Part shown: positions 16,597-26,436 of the stretch, piece after piece
How the letters are laid out: each line of letters begins with the position of its first letter
Numbering within the stretch: position 1 is the stretch's first letter
Assembly: GCA_020846365.1 (NCBI GenBank)
Contig: JADLEA010000062.1
Coordinates: forward strand, 1 to 39,234
From: Bacteroidota bacterium
GTDB lineage: Bacteria > Bacteroidota > Ignavibacteria > UBA10030 > UBA6906
Length of the DNA: 39,234 nucleotides
Reading direction: 5' to 3'
Notes under the pieces: generated by a model
Told to the model about the DNA's origin: nothing
Databases searched by the model: none
Seen by the model: the letters and a program-made list of their open reading frames with translations, nothing else
Program-made: the position numbers and the translations under genes

Positions 16597-19500
16597 TTAT
16601 TTCATCAGGAGCATCTTGATGACGTAGCTGCCGCCAGCGGCCGTGGTCATGCGGGTAAGGTACATACCCGTCGCCACGGTGCGGCCCGCCTCATTTCTTC
16701 CATCCCATCTCAACCAGTGCCGTCCCTGCTCCAGCACACCGGTGTGCAGCGTCCGCACTTCCTCCCCCAGAATGCTGTAGATTTTCACGGTCACTTCTCC
16801 CGTCAACGGTATCGACACCGGAATAGTCGTCGCCGGGTTGAACGGGTTCGGGAAGTTTTGTTCGAGCGCAAAGGTCTGCGGCACAATGGAGCCAAGCTCG
16901 CCGGCAACCGCCTCATGCGTGCCGATTAACACGATGAAGGCCGAGCGATCGGTGACGGGAAGAGCTGCATAGGAGTTCTTCTCCCTTAAGTCGACATAGC
17001 GCGCGCGGGCGACATCCACCAGATAGGCGTCGAACTCTGTCGGAACCTCTCCGATGCCGGTGAATGTCAACAGCACCTCCTTCCCGCGGGGAGCACGGAG
17101 CTCGAAGGGCCAACGCGCAACCCTGTCGATCCGGCCGCGAAAATCGGTCGCAAAGTCCGATGCAACGGAATCCATGTCGGGCCGCGAGAAGACAGCGCTC
17201 GGCAGCACTCCGATCGCCCTCGGCTTGTGGTAGTCATGGATGTCGAGCCCGTCAGTGGCATCCGGCCGGATGCCCAGTCGAGTGGACACATCCGCATAGG
17301 ATTCCGTCGATACCTCGATCCCCACAGTCCAGGATCCGGCAGCTAGCGTGTCCGGTTGTTTGAGCACGCCGGATGTTGCGGCATAGGGAACCTTAAGCGT
17401 GGCAATACCGTCCACATTATAGAAGTAGTAGCCTCTGTATGGTTCCAGCGTGCCTGAGGTCTGAAAACCCTGGCTGCCGCTGAATCCGTGGATGGGCTCC
17501 CGCGTTGCCTGTCCGTTTACCGATTGTACTGCTGTCCAGGGAACCGCCTGGGCGAACGGATTGGTGATGATATTCCACCCCGTGTGCAAAGGAACGAGGG
17601 CAGTCCCCGCCGAATCCAGTGTCGCGGATGGCACCGACGTGTTGATGTTCCAGTCCCCCTTTCTGACAAGCCAGAATGCGCGTCCCGTGGAGAAGGTGAA
17701 CGTCTGGCCGCCGTCATAGGGCACGAAGTAGTTGGACTCGGCGCCGTTATCCCAGTAGGCCTGCCAGTCGGATGCGTTTGTGCCGTTCACGAGATTGCCG
17801 ACAAGCGCCGTGCCGCCTCCGGGCAGCCCGACCAATCGATAGTCGGTCGGAAGATAATCGCCGGAGTTCGTGTAGCTCGGGAATGTCTGGACCCAGTTCA
17901 GGACCCACACCGTGGGGTACGACGGCGTGAAGGTCCATGTCGAAGAGTACGCACTCGTGCCCCCGGCATTCCTCGCCCTCACGTGCCAGTAGTATGTCGT
18001 ATTGTTGACCAGCGGTCCAATCTGCCGCGAGGTGGTCGTCAAGGTGGAGTCATCGATCACCGTGGTGTTGAACGTTCCGACCACAGCCACCTGCAGATGA
18101 TAATGCGTTGCCCCCGCAGCAGAATCCCAGCGGGCCGTGAAGTTCGTCGGAAGGTTCGGCTGGCCGTTTGTCGGGACCAGGAGCGTGGGCGTAGGCGGCG
18201 GCGCCATGCTGACGGTGAATGCGACGGGTGCAGCATTTCCTCCGCCTGGCGCCGGATTGGACACGACGACGTTTCGCGCGCCGAGCGTGGCCAAGGCCCC
18301 AATGGTGACGTTCGCCGTGAGTCGCGTGGCGCTGTCACGCGTCACGGAATTCACAGTGATCCCTGAACCGAAATTCACCTCGGTGTCGGTCACGAAATTC
18401 GTGCCGCGCAGGTCGACGTTCAACGTCTGCGACCGTATCGCGGTCGATGGGGTGGCGGACAGAAGCGTCGGTACAGGATTCGTCACCAGGAAGCCGTCAA
18501 CCAGACTGTCCACTCCCCCGCCCGGCGGGTCGATCCTGACGTAAATCGTACGGGGACCGGTGGCTGCGTTGCGCGAGATCGTGATGTTTGTGGTCAGCCG
18601 GGTTGCGCTGTCAACAGTGACCGAATTGACGTTAATATCCGGCCCGAAATCCATCTTCGTCGCGCCGCCCGTGAAGTTCGCCCCACGCACCACGACGCTG
18701 AGCGTCTCGAGACGTCTTCCGGTCGCCGGGGTCGCGTTGGCAATCGATGGTTCGGCGTTGGTGCCCACAACGAAACCGTTCACAAGCGTCGCGGAGCCGC
18801 CACCGGGGGCGAAGTTGAACACGGAGATGTCCCGCGGGCCAACGGCCGCGTCGGAGTTGACGGTGATGTCTGCCGTAATCTGGGTGTCGCTGACGACGAC
18901 ACGGGAGTGGACGGTTATGCCCGTCCCCATGTCAATTCTCGTCACGCCTTCGATGAAGCCGGTCCCCTCGATCACGATGTTTCTGCGCTCAAGCTGCTGA
19001 ACGATATTGGGCGTCACCGATGTGAGCGTGGGTTCCGGGTTGATGACGGTGAAAGCGTTCGTTTTTGTTGCAGTGCCGCCTCCCGGCGAGCTGTTGGTCA
19101 CGGAGACGGACCGCAATCCCGTTGCCGCGCTGGTGTCGATGGTGATCGATACCACCAGCTGCGTCGGGATGGTAATGGTCGGCTGGCCCGTCACGATACC
19201 GGATCCGAAGTTCACGGAAGTGACGCCATCGATGAAGTTCGTACCGGTGATCGCCACATCCAGGTGGCCCAGACGGGCGCCCACGGACGGAGTGACCGTG
19301 GCGATGGTGGGCACGGGGTTTTCCGCCACCGTGAAGGTGCGTTTCTCCGACATCCCGCCGCCGGGTGTGGGATTGGACACCGTCACGTCGCGCGGTCCCA
19401 TGGTTGCGCCGGCTTGCACGGTAATGTTGGCGGTCAGCGTCGTGCCGGAATTCACCACCGTGCTGTTGACCACAATGTCAGAACCGCCAAAATCGACTTC

Positions 19501-22500
19501 GGTCACATTGGCAACGAAGTTTGTGCCCGTGAATACTACGTCCAGTGTTTGTAGACGGCTTCCCGAAGGAGGTTCTATGCTTGCCAGAGTCGGAATGGGG
19601 TTAGCGACGATAAACGTGCTCGTGTTGGATTCACCCCCGCCCGGGGCAGGATTAAACACCGACACGGAGTACGACCGGGCCGTGTCGAGCTCGGAGGCCG
19701 GAATTGCGGCCGTCACGCGCGTCCTGTCCACCAGCGTCGTGCTCAACTCCAGGGTGCCCAGCCGGACAACCGATCCCGGAACGAAGTTTGTTCCGTCGAC
19801 CTGCACTGACGCGCTGACAGCTTCCACCAGGGTGCTTTCGGGAGCCAGCGTTATGATCGTCGGGATCGGGTTGTTGACGGTGAAAGCGTTCGGGAGCGTG
19901 GCTGAGCCGCCTCCCGGCACGGGATTTGAGACCGTGACATCGCGCGGGCCAAGCGTGGCGGCGGAATCAATCGTGAGCCCGACGACCATCTCTCCCTGAT
20001 TCTGTACATTCACCGCGTAGACGGTTATGTTCGCCCCCAGCGACGCATTGGTCACTCCCTGGACAAAGTTCGATCCGGTGAGCGTAATCGTCAGAGAATC
20101 CAGCCGTGAGCCGTTCTGCAATGAGAGTCCCGTGAATGTCGGGAGCGGGTTCGTCACGATGAGCCCGTCGGTTAACGATGCCTTCCCTCCGCCGGGACCG
20201 GCATTCTCGACGCTGACGGTCCGGAGTCCTGTCGATGCCGTGTCGGTGACGGTCGCGGTGATCCGTATCTTTGTGCTGCTGTCAATGACGGTGCTCGTGA
20301 CCACGAACCCGGTGCCCAGATCCACGGAGGAAATGCCCGTGTAGAAATTCGTTCCGCGGAGAGTGAACTCGATCGTCTGCAGTCTCGTTGCCGTGTCGGG
20401 AGAGATGCTGGTGAGCGTGGGGACCGGGTTGTTCCCAACCGTGAATCCCACCCCGTTTGAAGTCCCGCCCTCCGCACCGCTGTTGGTCACGGTGAACTGC
20501 CGGACGCCGTCAGAGGCGGCCGGGCTGACCCTGATGTTCATCGCAATGGTCGTGGGGCTTGTCACGGTATACGAGTTGATGGTGATGTTCGATCCGAGGA
20601 CCCCGACCGAACTCACCCCGTCCGCGAAGTTGGTTCCGGTGATGATCACGTCGTACGTCTGTCCGCGGATACCGGCCGACGGGGCGATGCTGATGAGCGT
20701 GGGAATGTTCTTCACGCGGAACGCCGACGGCAGCGTGGCCGTTGCCCCGCCCGGCGAGGGATTCGTGACGCTGACATCCCGCGTGCCCAGCGTAGCTCCC
20801 GAACCGATGGTGATCCCCACGGTCATTTGCGTGGGGGATTGCACGATGATCGTATCAATGGTGATGTTCGCCCCGAAGTTCGCGGTCGTTACCTTCGGGA
20901 TGAAATTCGTACCGGTGAGCGCCACCTGCACCGACTGGAGCCGGCTGGCTTCTCCGGGGGAGATACCCGTGAGCGTCAACGGGGGGTTGTTTATGGTAAC
21001 GGATCCGGAAACCCCCGTTTTGGAGCCGGTGGCGGAGGTCGCTGTGAACGTTCCCGTTCCGGCGGATCCGGTATAGCGCATCCCCATGGTGGTCAGGTTC
21101 GCCAGACCGGCCGTGAAATCTGCGGCCTGATTGAGCACGTTGTTGTCCAGCGTACCCAAACCCGTGATCGCTCCCGGAGAGCCCGGAAGGCTTGTCGTGA
21201 TCGTGACGTTGTTTGTGGCTGCATTGAACGTGGGCACGATATTTCCCCAATCGTCCTGCGCCACGAGGGTGTTCGTCCCCGTGAAGTTGACGCCGTTCAC
21301 CTGCGGTGAGGCGAGCGTCCAGGAGAATTGCCCGAGCGCGCCGGGAGAAACGGTTACGGTCAGCCTGTCTGCACCGGTGGATATCACCGTTCCGTCCGTT
21401 ACGACTATCGTCGCCGTCTCAACCTTGTACAATTTCATCTGGCCGTTTTGCCCGGCACTCACCGTGGCGACACCGTTGGTAAAGGTGATCGGCGTGGGTG
21501 TGTTGAAATTGACGTCCGTTCCCGTCGCACTCGAGACAGTGGGCTGCGTGACCGGATTCGCCGATGGGTTGGGGCCGGTGAATGTCAGGTTCTTCGTTCC
21601 CGTGTATCCGGTGACGATGTTGTCAGATGCGTCTTTTGCGGTGATCGTCAGATTTTGCCCCGACCCCGCGATTTGTGTCGTTGAGCCTGTGATCACCAGG
21701 CGGGTCGCCGTGCCGGCCGTAATTTCCACAAGAGCCGAGGTTCCGGCTTTTCCGGCAGCGGTTGCCGTGAATGTCCCGCTTCCGGTTGCACCCGTATAGA
21801 TCATCCCGAGAGTGGTAAGGTTTGCCACCCCCGAACTGAAATCCGTGGCCCGATTCAGGATGTTGTTGCCGCCGGTCCCCAGACCAGTTATGGTTGAGGG
21901 AAGACCGAGGGAAGTGCTGAGCGTGACATTGCTTGTCGACGCATTGAATGTGGTGACGGTGTTTCCGTATGTATCACGGGCGGTCAGGGTGTTGGCACCG
22001 GTGAACGCCACGCCGCTCACTTGCGGCGAGGTAAGACTCCACGCGAACTTCTCCAGTGCGCCGGGGGAAACCGTCGCCGTCAACCGGTCAGAGCCCGCGG
22101 AACTGATTGAACCATCCGTCACAGCGATAGTCGCTGTCTGGGCGCGGTACAGGCGGAGGACGCCGTTCTGGCTTCCGCTCACCTGGGCAACGCCATTCGT
22201 GAAGGAGATGGCGGTCTGAACAGTAAACGCCGTAGCGACACCGCTGCTGTTCGTCACCGTCGGCGACGTCGGCGGATCGATCGAAGAGTCCGCCCCCGAG
22301 AACGTAAGTTGCTTCGTCCCGGTGTAGGAGGTCACCGTATTGCCTGACCCGTCCTTGGCTGTGATCAGGAGATTTCTGGTGCCGCCGGCGCTCAACGTCG
22401 TAACGGAATCGCCCGTCGAGGTTCGCAGCACGAGGCGCGTCGCCCCGCCGGTGACGATCTGAATCGTGCTGGAGGTGCCGTTCTTCGTCCCTCCGGTCGC

Positions 22501-25500
22501 TGTAAACGTGCCGTTGCCAACGGCGCCGGTATACCGCATGCCCAGTGTCGTGAGATTTGCAACGCCGGAGACAAAGTCGCTGCTTCTGTTCAAAACGTTG
22601 TTGCCGACGGTGCCGAGCCCCGAGACAGTTCCTCCGAGGCTGCTGGTGATGGTCACGGGTGTGGCTGATGCGTCAAAGGTAGTGCGCGGGTTCCCCCAAT
22701 CATCCTGCGCTGTGAGCGTATTGGTGCCCACAAACGTTGCTCCGTTTGTCTGCGGCGATGTCAACGCCCATGCGAACTTGCCGAGCGCACCCGCAGAAAC
22801 TGTGACAGTGAGACGGTCTCCACCGCTGGCGCTGATCGTCCCGTCCGTGACGGAGATGATCGCCGTCTGCGCCCTGTACAGGCGCATGACGCCGTTGTTG
22901 CTTCCCGACACCGTTGCCACACCGCTGGAGAAGTTGATGTTTGTCGTCGCCCCGAATGCCCTCGCCGAGCCGGAATTGTTGGTGACCGTCGGCGCCGTGG
23001 CGGGATTCAGCGAGGAATCCGCCCCGGAAAACGTCAGGGATTTGGTGCCGGTGTACGACGTGACAATATTTCCGGATCCGTCCCGCGCGGTGATTGTCAG
23101 GTCCTGTGATCCGCCTGCTGTCATTGTGGATGAGCCCGTGATGACAAGGCGCGTCGCGCCCCCCGCCACGATCTGCACGTTTCCGGAGGTACCGGCCTTG
23201 CTGCTCGTATTGACGGCAGTAAATGTTGTGGTCCCCACCGGACTGGTATATTTCAGCTTCCCGGTAAGATTCGCGACTCCGGACACAAAATCAGAATTCT
23301 GTTCCAGGACATTTTCCGCTCCGGGCGTGAGCCCGCCGACGGTCCCTCCGAGCGCGTTGGCGCTGATCGTCACCGGAGAAGCGGAGGCGTCGTAGTTCAG
23401 AACCGTGTTGCCGTAACTGTCCTGCGCGGTGATGGTGTTTGTGCCGGTGAATGCGACGCCGCTTTGCTGCGGAGTGTTGAGGTCAACTACGAATTTCGCG
23501 AGGGCATCGGCAGAAACGGTGACGATGAGCCGGTCGCCGGCACCGGAACCGATGCTCCCGTCCGAGACCGCGATGGTGTCGGTGGCCGCACGGTAGAGGC
23601 GCATGAGCCCATTCGAACCCCCGCTCACTGTCGCGCTGCCGCCCGTAAACGTGATGACGGTGCCCAGGCCGAAAGGCACCTGGCTGCCGCTCTTGTTGGT
23701 GACCGTCGGAGACGTCACGGGATTCGATGAGGGGCCGGAACCGGAAAACACCAGGGTCTTGTCCCCCCCGTACGTCGTGACCGTATTCCCGGAGCTGTCT
23801 TTTGCCGTGATGGTAAGCGCCTGACTTGCTCCCGCGATCTGCGAACTGCTCCCGCTGAGCAAAAGTCGTGTCGCACTCCCCACATTAATAACGACACTTC
23901 CGGAAGTGGAACCGCTCCTGCCGGACTGTGATGTCGCCGTGAACACGCTGCTTCCGGTCGTCCCCGTGTACTTCAGCTTTGTGCTCAGATTGGCAACGCC
24001 GCTGCTGAAGTCACCGGCCTGGTTCAGGACGTTTGTACCGCCTGATCCGAGACCTGACAGGGTACCCGCAAGGCCGGGGGCTGTCATCGTTACATTGTTT
24101 GCGGCGGCGTTGAAACCAGTGACCACGTTCCCAAAGCTGTCCACTGCAGTCACGGTATTGATCCCGCTGAACGCCACACCGTTGGTCTGCGGCGAAGTGA
24201 TGACAACGGCGAACCGCTCAAGCCCGGCCGGCGTTACGGTAACGTTCAGTTCGCTTCCCACCACCGAGCTGATATCGGCATCGCGCACGGCGATTGCGGC
24301 AACCTCCACCTTGCGCAGCCGCAGGACGCCATTATTGTTCCCGGTCGGACTGGCCACGCCGTTGACAAACGTGATATCGGTGTTTCTGGGCGTCCACGAG
24401 AAGTTTCGTTCCGCACCCGTATTGTCGGTCACTGTCGGGGGATCGCCATCGGGGGAGGAACTGGCCCCCATGAAACCAAGCGTCTTTACGCCCCCATATC
24501 CCGTCGCGGTATTGCCTGACGTATCCTTGGCGGTGATCGTCAGCGAGCTCCCGATTCCAGCGCCAACGGACGATGCTCCGCTGATGACAAACCTCCGTGC
24601 GACTCCGGGAGCGATAGTGACGTTGCCGGATGTCCCCGACTGTCCGGAAATCAGACAGGTTGCCTTGAACTGCCCGGTCCCTGCCAGACCGATATATTTC
24701 AGCTTGCTGGTGAGAACGGCCTTGCCCGAAGAGAAGTCGCCAACCTGATTCAGCACGCTGTCCCTCCCCGTGCCGAGTGTAATCAGCCCGGAGGATAGGG
24801 ATCCCAGGGGACTGATCTCGACCGGCCGGTCCGACGCGTTGAAGCTTGTAACGATGTTCCCATATGCATCCTGTGCAATGAGCGTGTCCGCGCCGGTGAA
24901 CGCCACATCGTTCGTCTGAGGAGATGTGAGTTTGAACTCAAACTGGCCGAGCGAATCAGGCGAGACTGCCACCGTGAGACGATCTGCGCCGGTCGCCGAG
25001 ATGGACCCGTCGGTCGCGGCAACGATTGCGGTCTCGACCTTGTACAGCTTCAATACTCCGTTGTTACCGCTGCTCACCGTTGCAACCCCGGCGGTGAAGG
25101 TGATGCTCGTCGCGCTGCCGAAATTGACATCTGCGCCCGCGCTGTTGGTCACGCTGGGGATATCCCCATCAGGCGAAGCGGATGCCCCGGAGAAGGTGAG
25201 CGACTTGGGTCCGGCGTAGCCGGCGACGGTGTTTCCGCTGCCGTCTTTCGCCGTAATCGTCAGGTTTTGTGACTTCCCTGCAGTCTGTGTCCCCTGGCCC
25301 GTGATGACAAGCCGTGTGGCTGCTCCCGAGGATATGGTGATGGAGGCGGAGGTACCAGTTGCGACCGGGCCGGCTGAGGTGGCCGTGAATGTGCCTGAGC
25401 CGGTAGCCCCGGTGTACGTCATGCCCAGGGTCGTCAGGTTTGCCACGCCGCTGCTGAAGTCCCCATTTTTGTTCAGGACGTTTCCGGCGCCATCAAGCCC

Positions 25501-26115
25501 CGACACGGTCCCGCTCAGAGTCGTCGAGATGGTGACGTTGTTTGACTGGGCGCTAAACGTCGTGACTGTGTTTCCCCAGCTATCCTGCGCGGTGAGCGTG
25601 TTCGTGCCCGTGAATGCAACGCCGCTGATTTGGGGCGACGTGAGCGCGAAGGCGAACTTGTTGACGGTACCGGCGCTGACGGTGACGCTGAGCCGGTCGG
25701 TTCCTGTCGACGAGAGCGTGTCAGCCGGTGCTTCCACCGACACAACAGCCGTTTCCGCTTTGTAGAGCCGGAGCACGCCGTTCTTACCGGCTGCAACCGT
25801 TGCGACCCCGTCGGTGAAGAGAATGGTGGTGGGGCTGCCGAACGGAACTGCAATCCCGCCGGTGTCCGCAACCGTCGGCGCGGTGACCGGGTTGGTGGAC
25901 GAGGAGGCCCCGCTGAACGTCAGTGTCTTCGGTCCGGTGTATGATGCAGCCGGTTGGCCGGAGCTGTCAGCCCTGATCGTGAGGTTCTGTGATGCACCTG
26001 CCGTCTGCGTCCCGGACCCCGTGATCACGAATTTCGTCGCCTGCGCAAACGAGGCTGTAACCCCGACGATCATCATCAGGGCAAGCAATCTTGCAGCGCG
26101 TTGGTGCGTTCTCAT
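16597..26115 (-). CDS. Giant repetitive T9SS-exported surface protein (Ig-like + IPT/TIG)
   Basis: This protein is about 3172 aa, nearly a quarter of the window. After a signal peptide (RTHQRAARLLALMMIVGVTASFAQA) come seven units of about 240 aa that each begin like ATRLVITGxxTQTAGxSQNLTITAKDxSGN and contain LTSPQxxGVAFTGxNTLTAQDxYGN. They look like paired bacterial Ig-like/invasin-type domains. Ten IPT/TIG-like domains of about 93 aa follow (PxPTLxSIxPxxxxRLQTLxVxLTGTNF ... SNPxPGGG), then a fibronectin-like segment (PPTPTLLVPTNGQPNLP ... TYYWHVRARNAGGTSAYSSTWTF). A less-defined C-terminal region leads to a T9SS type A sorting domain. The track's GTG start (26142) has a ribosome site touching it, so ATG 26115 is preferred. 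It is probably an adhesin or sheath-like protein. Its ligand is unknown. Confidence 0.87.
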   Translation of the reverse strand: MRTHQRAARLLALMMIVGVTASFAQATKFVITGSGTQTAGASQNLTIRADSSGQPAASYTGPKTLTFSGASSSTNPVTAPTVADTGGIAVPFGSPTTILFTDGVATVAAGKNGVLRLYKAETAVVSVEAPADTLSSTGTDRLSVTVSAGTVNKFAFALTSPQISGVAFTGTNTLTAQDSWGNTVTTFSAQSNNVTISTTLSGTVSGLDGAGNVLNKNGDFSSGVANLTTLGMTYTGATGSGTFTATSAGPVATGTSASITISSGAATRLVITGQGTQTAGKSQNLTITAKDGSGNTVAGYAGPKSLTFSGASASPDGDIPSVTNSAGADVNFGSATSITFTAGVATVSSGNNGVLKLYKVETAIVAATDGSISATGADRLTVAVSPDSLGQFEFKLTSPQTNDVAFTGADTLIAQDAYGNIVTSFNASDRPVEISPLGSLSSGLITLGTGRDSVLNQVGDFSSGKAVLTSKLKYIGLAGTGQFKATCLISGQSGTSGNVTIAPGVARRFVISGASSVGAGIGSSLTITAKDTSGNTATGYGGVKTLGFMGASSSPDGDPPTVTDNTGAERNFSWTPRNTDITFVNGVASPTGNNNGVLRLRKVEVAAIAVRDADISSVVGSELNVTVTPAGLERFAVVITSPQTNGVAFSGINTVTAVDSFGNVVTGFNAAANNVTMTAPGLAGTLSGLGSGGTNVLNQAGDFSSGVANLSTKLKYTGTTGSSVFTATSQSGRSGSTSGSVVINVGSATRLLLSGSSSQIAGASQALTITAKDSSGNTVTTYGGDKTLVFSGSGPSSNPVTSPTVTNKSGSQVPFGLGTVITFTGGSATVSGGSNGLMRLYRAATDTIAVSDGSIGSGAGDRLIVTVSADALAKFVVDLNTPQQSGVAFTGTNTITAQDSYGNTVLNYDASASPVTISANALGGTVGGLTPGAENVLEQNSDFVSGVANLTGKLKYTSPVGTTTFTAVNTSSKAGTSGNVQIVAGGATRLVITGSSTMTAGGSQDLTITARDGSGNIVTSYTGTKSLTFSGADSSLNPATAPTVTNNSGSARAFGATTNINFSSGVATVSGSNNGVMRLYRAQTAIISVTDGTISASGGDRLTVTVSAGALGKFAWALTSPQTNGATFVGTNTLTAQDDWGNPRTTFDASATPVTITSSLGGTVSGLGTVGNNVLNRSSDFVSGVANLTTLGMRYTGAVGNGTFTATGGTKNGTSSTIQIVTGGATRLVLRTSTGDSVTTLSAGGTRNLLITAKDGSGNTVTSYTGTKQLTFSGADSSIDPPTSPTVTNSSGVATAFTVQTAISFTNGVAQVSGSQNGVLRLYRAQTATIAVTDGSISSAGSDRLTATVSPGALEKFAWSLTSPQVSGVAFTGANTLTARDTYGNTVTTFNASTSNVTLSTSLGLPSTITGLGTGGNNILNRATDFSSGVANLTTLGMIYTGATGSGTFTATAAGKAGTSALVEITAGTATRLVITGSTTQIAGSGQNLTITAKDASDNIVTGYTGTKNLTFTGPNPSANPVTQPTVSSATGTDVNFNTPTPITFTNGVATVSAGQNGQMKLYKVETATIVVTDGTVISTGADRLTVTVSPGALGQFSWTLASPQVNGVNFTGTNTLVAQDDWGNIVPTFNAATNNVTITTSLPGSPGAITGLGTLDNNVLNQAADFTAGLANLTTMGMRYTGSAGTGTFTATSATGSKTGVSGSVTINNPPLTLTGISPGEASRLQSVQVALTGTNFIPKVTTANFGANITIDTIIVQSPTQMTVGITIGSGATLGTRDVSVTNPSPGGATATLPSAFRVKNIPTLISIAPSAGIRGQTYDVIITGTNFADGVSSVGVLGSNITINSYTVTSPTTIAMNIRVSPAASDGVRQFTVTNSGAEGGTSNGVGFTVGNNPVPTLTSISPDTATRLQTIEFTLRGTNFYTGISSVDLGTGFVVTSTVIDSSTKIRITATVTDTASTGLRTVSVENAGPGGGKASLTDGLIVTNPLPTFTGLSLQNGSRLDSLTITLTGSNFVQGVTNASLGANITVYAVNVQNQGEMVVGLTIDSAATLGPRDVTVSNPVPGGGSATLPNAFTVNNPIPTIITLAPESTLVEAVSASVQVDGTNFVPGSVVRLGTLELSTTLVDRTRVTAAIPASELDTARSYSVSVFNPAPGGGESNTSTFIVANPIPTLASIEPPSGSRLQTLDVVFTGTNFVANVTEVDFGGSDIVVNSTVVNSGTTLTANITVQAGATMGPRDVTVSNPTPGGGMSEKRTFTVAENPVPTIATVTPSVGARLGHLDVAITGTNFIDGVTSVNFGSGIVTGQPTITIPTQLVVSITIDTSAATGLRSVSVTNSSPGGGTATKTNAFTVINPEPTLTSVTPNIVQQLERRNIVIEGTGFIEGVTRIDMGTGITVHSRVVVSDTQITADITVNSDAAVGPRDISVFNFAPGGGSATLVNGFVVGTNAEPSIANATPATGRRLETLSVVVRGANFTGGATKMDFGPDINVNSVTVDSATRLTTNITISRNAATGPRTIYVRIDPPGGGVDSLVDGFLVTNPVPTLLSATPSTAIRSQTLNVDLRGTNFVTDTEVNFGSGITVNSVTRDSATRLTANVTIGALATLGARNVVVSNPAPGGGNAAPVAFTVSMAPPPTPTLLVPTNGQPNLPTNFTARWDSAAGATHYHLQVAVVGTFNTTVIDDSTLTTTSRQIGPLVNNTTYYWHVRARNAGGTSAYSSTWTFTPSYPTVWVLNWVQTFPSYTNSGDYLPTDYRLVGLPGGGTALVGNLVNGTNASDWQAYWDNGAESNYFVPYDGGQTFTFSTGRAFWLVRKGDWNINTSVPSATLDSAGTALVPLHTGWNIITNPFAQAVPWTAVQSVNGQATREPIHGFSGSQGFQTSGTLEPYRGYYFYNVDGIATLKVPYAATSGVLKQPDTLAAGSWTVGIEVSTESYADVSTRLGIRPDATDGLDIHDYHKPRAIGVLPSAVFSRPDMDSVASDFATDFRGRIDRVARWPFELRAPRGKEVLLTFTGIGEVPTEFDAYLVDVARARYVDLREKNSYAALPVTDRSAFIVLIGTHEAVAGELGSIVPQTFALEQNFPNPFNPATTIPVSIPLTGEVTVKIYSILGEEVRTLHTGVLEQGRHWLRWDGRNEAGRTVATGMYLTRMTTAAGGSYVIKMLLMK
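16600..16870 (-). other. T9SS type A C-terminal sorting domain
   Basis: The last 90 residues or so of the giant protein read FALEQNFPNPFNPATTIPVSI, then TGEVTVKIYSILGEEVRTLHTG, LRWDGRNEAGRTVATGMYLTRM and a final VIKMLLMK. This is the Por-secretion (FlgD-Ig-like) tail that directs outer-membrane translocation and, in characterised cases, cleavage and A-LPS attachment. No T9SS machinery genes are present in the window. Confidence 0.9.
18208..20990 (-). repeat. Ten tandem IPT/TIG-like repeats (about 279 nt each)
   Basis: Each copy is about 93 codons and has the frame PTxxSxxPxxxxRLQTxxVxLxGTNF, a central NSxxVxSxTxLTxxIT and a closing GPRDVTVSNPxPGGGxA. I counted ten copies by eye. Boundaries are approximate to a few codons. 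Copies have diverged but retain the same length. Confidence 0.75.
20991..26040 (-). repeat. Seven tandem Ig-like repeats (about 720 nt each)
   Basis: Seven successive units of roughly 240 codons begin with variants of ATRLVITG plus AGxSQNLTITAKD. Each also contains TSYTGTKxLTFSGA, GVATVSxGxNGVxRLYKAET, TDGSISxxGxDRLTVTVSxGALGKF and LTSPQxxGVAFTG. Boundaries are approximate. The repeats account for nearly all long plus-strand ORFs listed in this interval, which are antisense artefacts. Confidence 0.75.
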
Positions 26116-26223
26116 ATCGGACTCTCTGATGAAACAAGACACCCTTCTTCAGTGCAGCTGAGTGGAACCCGTTGTATCATGCCTCTGATGAAACGCAGGA
26201 AAGTAAGGGAAAAATCTTCGTTT

Positions 26224-26298
26224 GGGAGTATGCCCGCGGCATGGGTCCCCCGTCGAAAAGATATGTTCTCCACTCCCGCCGGCGGCCTGGGCGCCAGG
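26224..26298 (-). promoter_or_regulatory. Structured 5' leader of the giant-protein operon
   Basis: Within the leader of about 210 nt, GGGAGT and ACTCCC (26224-26229 and 26272-26277) can close a domain enclosing the perfect hairpin ATGCC-CGC-GGCAT (26230-26242). Next to it are the palindrome CCGCCGGCGG (26276-26285) and the hairpin CCTGG-GCG-CCAGG (26286-26298). The stems are visible by eye; the fold is not computed. It matches no riboswitch consensus I can name. Confidence 0.45.
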
Positions 26299-26332
26299 GG
26301 GAAAAACGAGGATAGAGGAAGAAATGCATGAT

Positions 26333-26361
26333 AAAATACAAAGTTTACCTGTTCGTGTCAA
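26333..26361 (-). promoter_or_regulatory. Promoter of the giant-protein operon
   Basis: On the minus strand TTGACA (26356-26361 complemented), a 17-nt spacer and TATTTT (26333-26338 complemented) form a good sigma-70-type promoter. The predicted start near 26326 leaves a leader of about 210 nt before ATG 26115. Confidence 0.6.
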
Positions 26362-26436
26362 GAATGTGATTACGACGTACACAGGAAGGAAAGGATGCGA
26401 ATTTCACCACCAATTCACAATATACGACCTCAGTTC

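Noticed and set aside
18137-25765. Many long plus-strand ORFs (for example 19007-19999, 20363-21076, 22466-23395, 23906-24748)
   Set aside because: They are antisense to the giant repeat gene, have no recognisable motifs and recur because the repeats keep one antisense frame open.
26224-26298. Known riboswitch (ydaO-type, ZTP) in the leader
   Set aside because: Only short pieces such as GGGGGACCC resemble ydaO and CCTGGGC resembles ZTP; the remaining conserved segments are absent.
26149-26382. 77-aa minus ORF in the giant-gene leader
   Set aside because: It spans the promoter and the hairpins and has no recognisable sequence; the region reads better as a structured leader.
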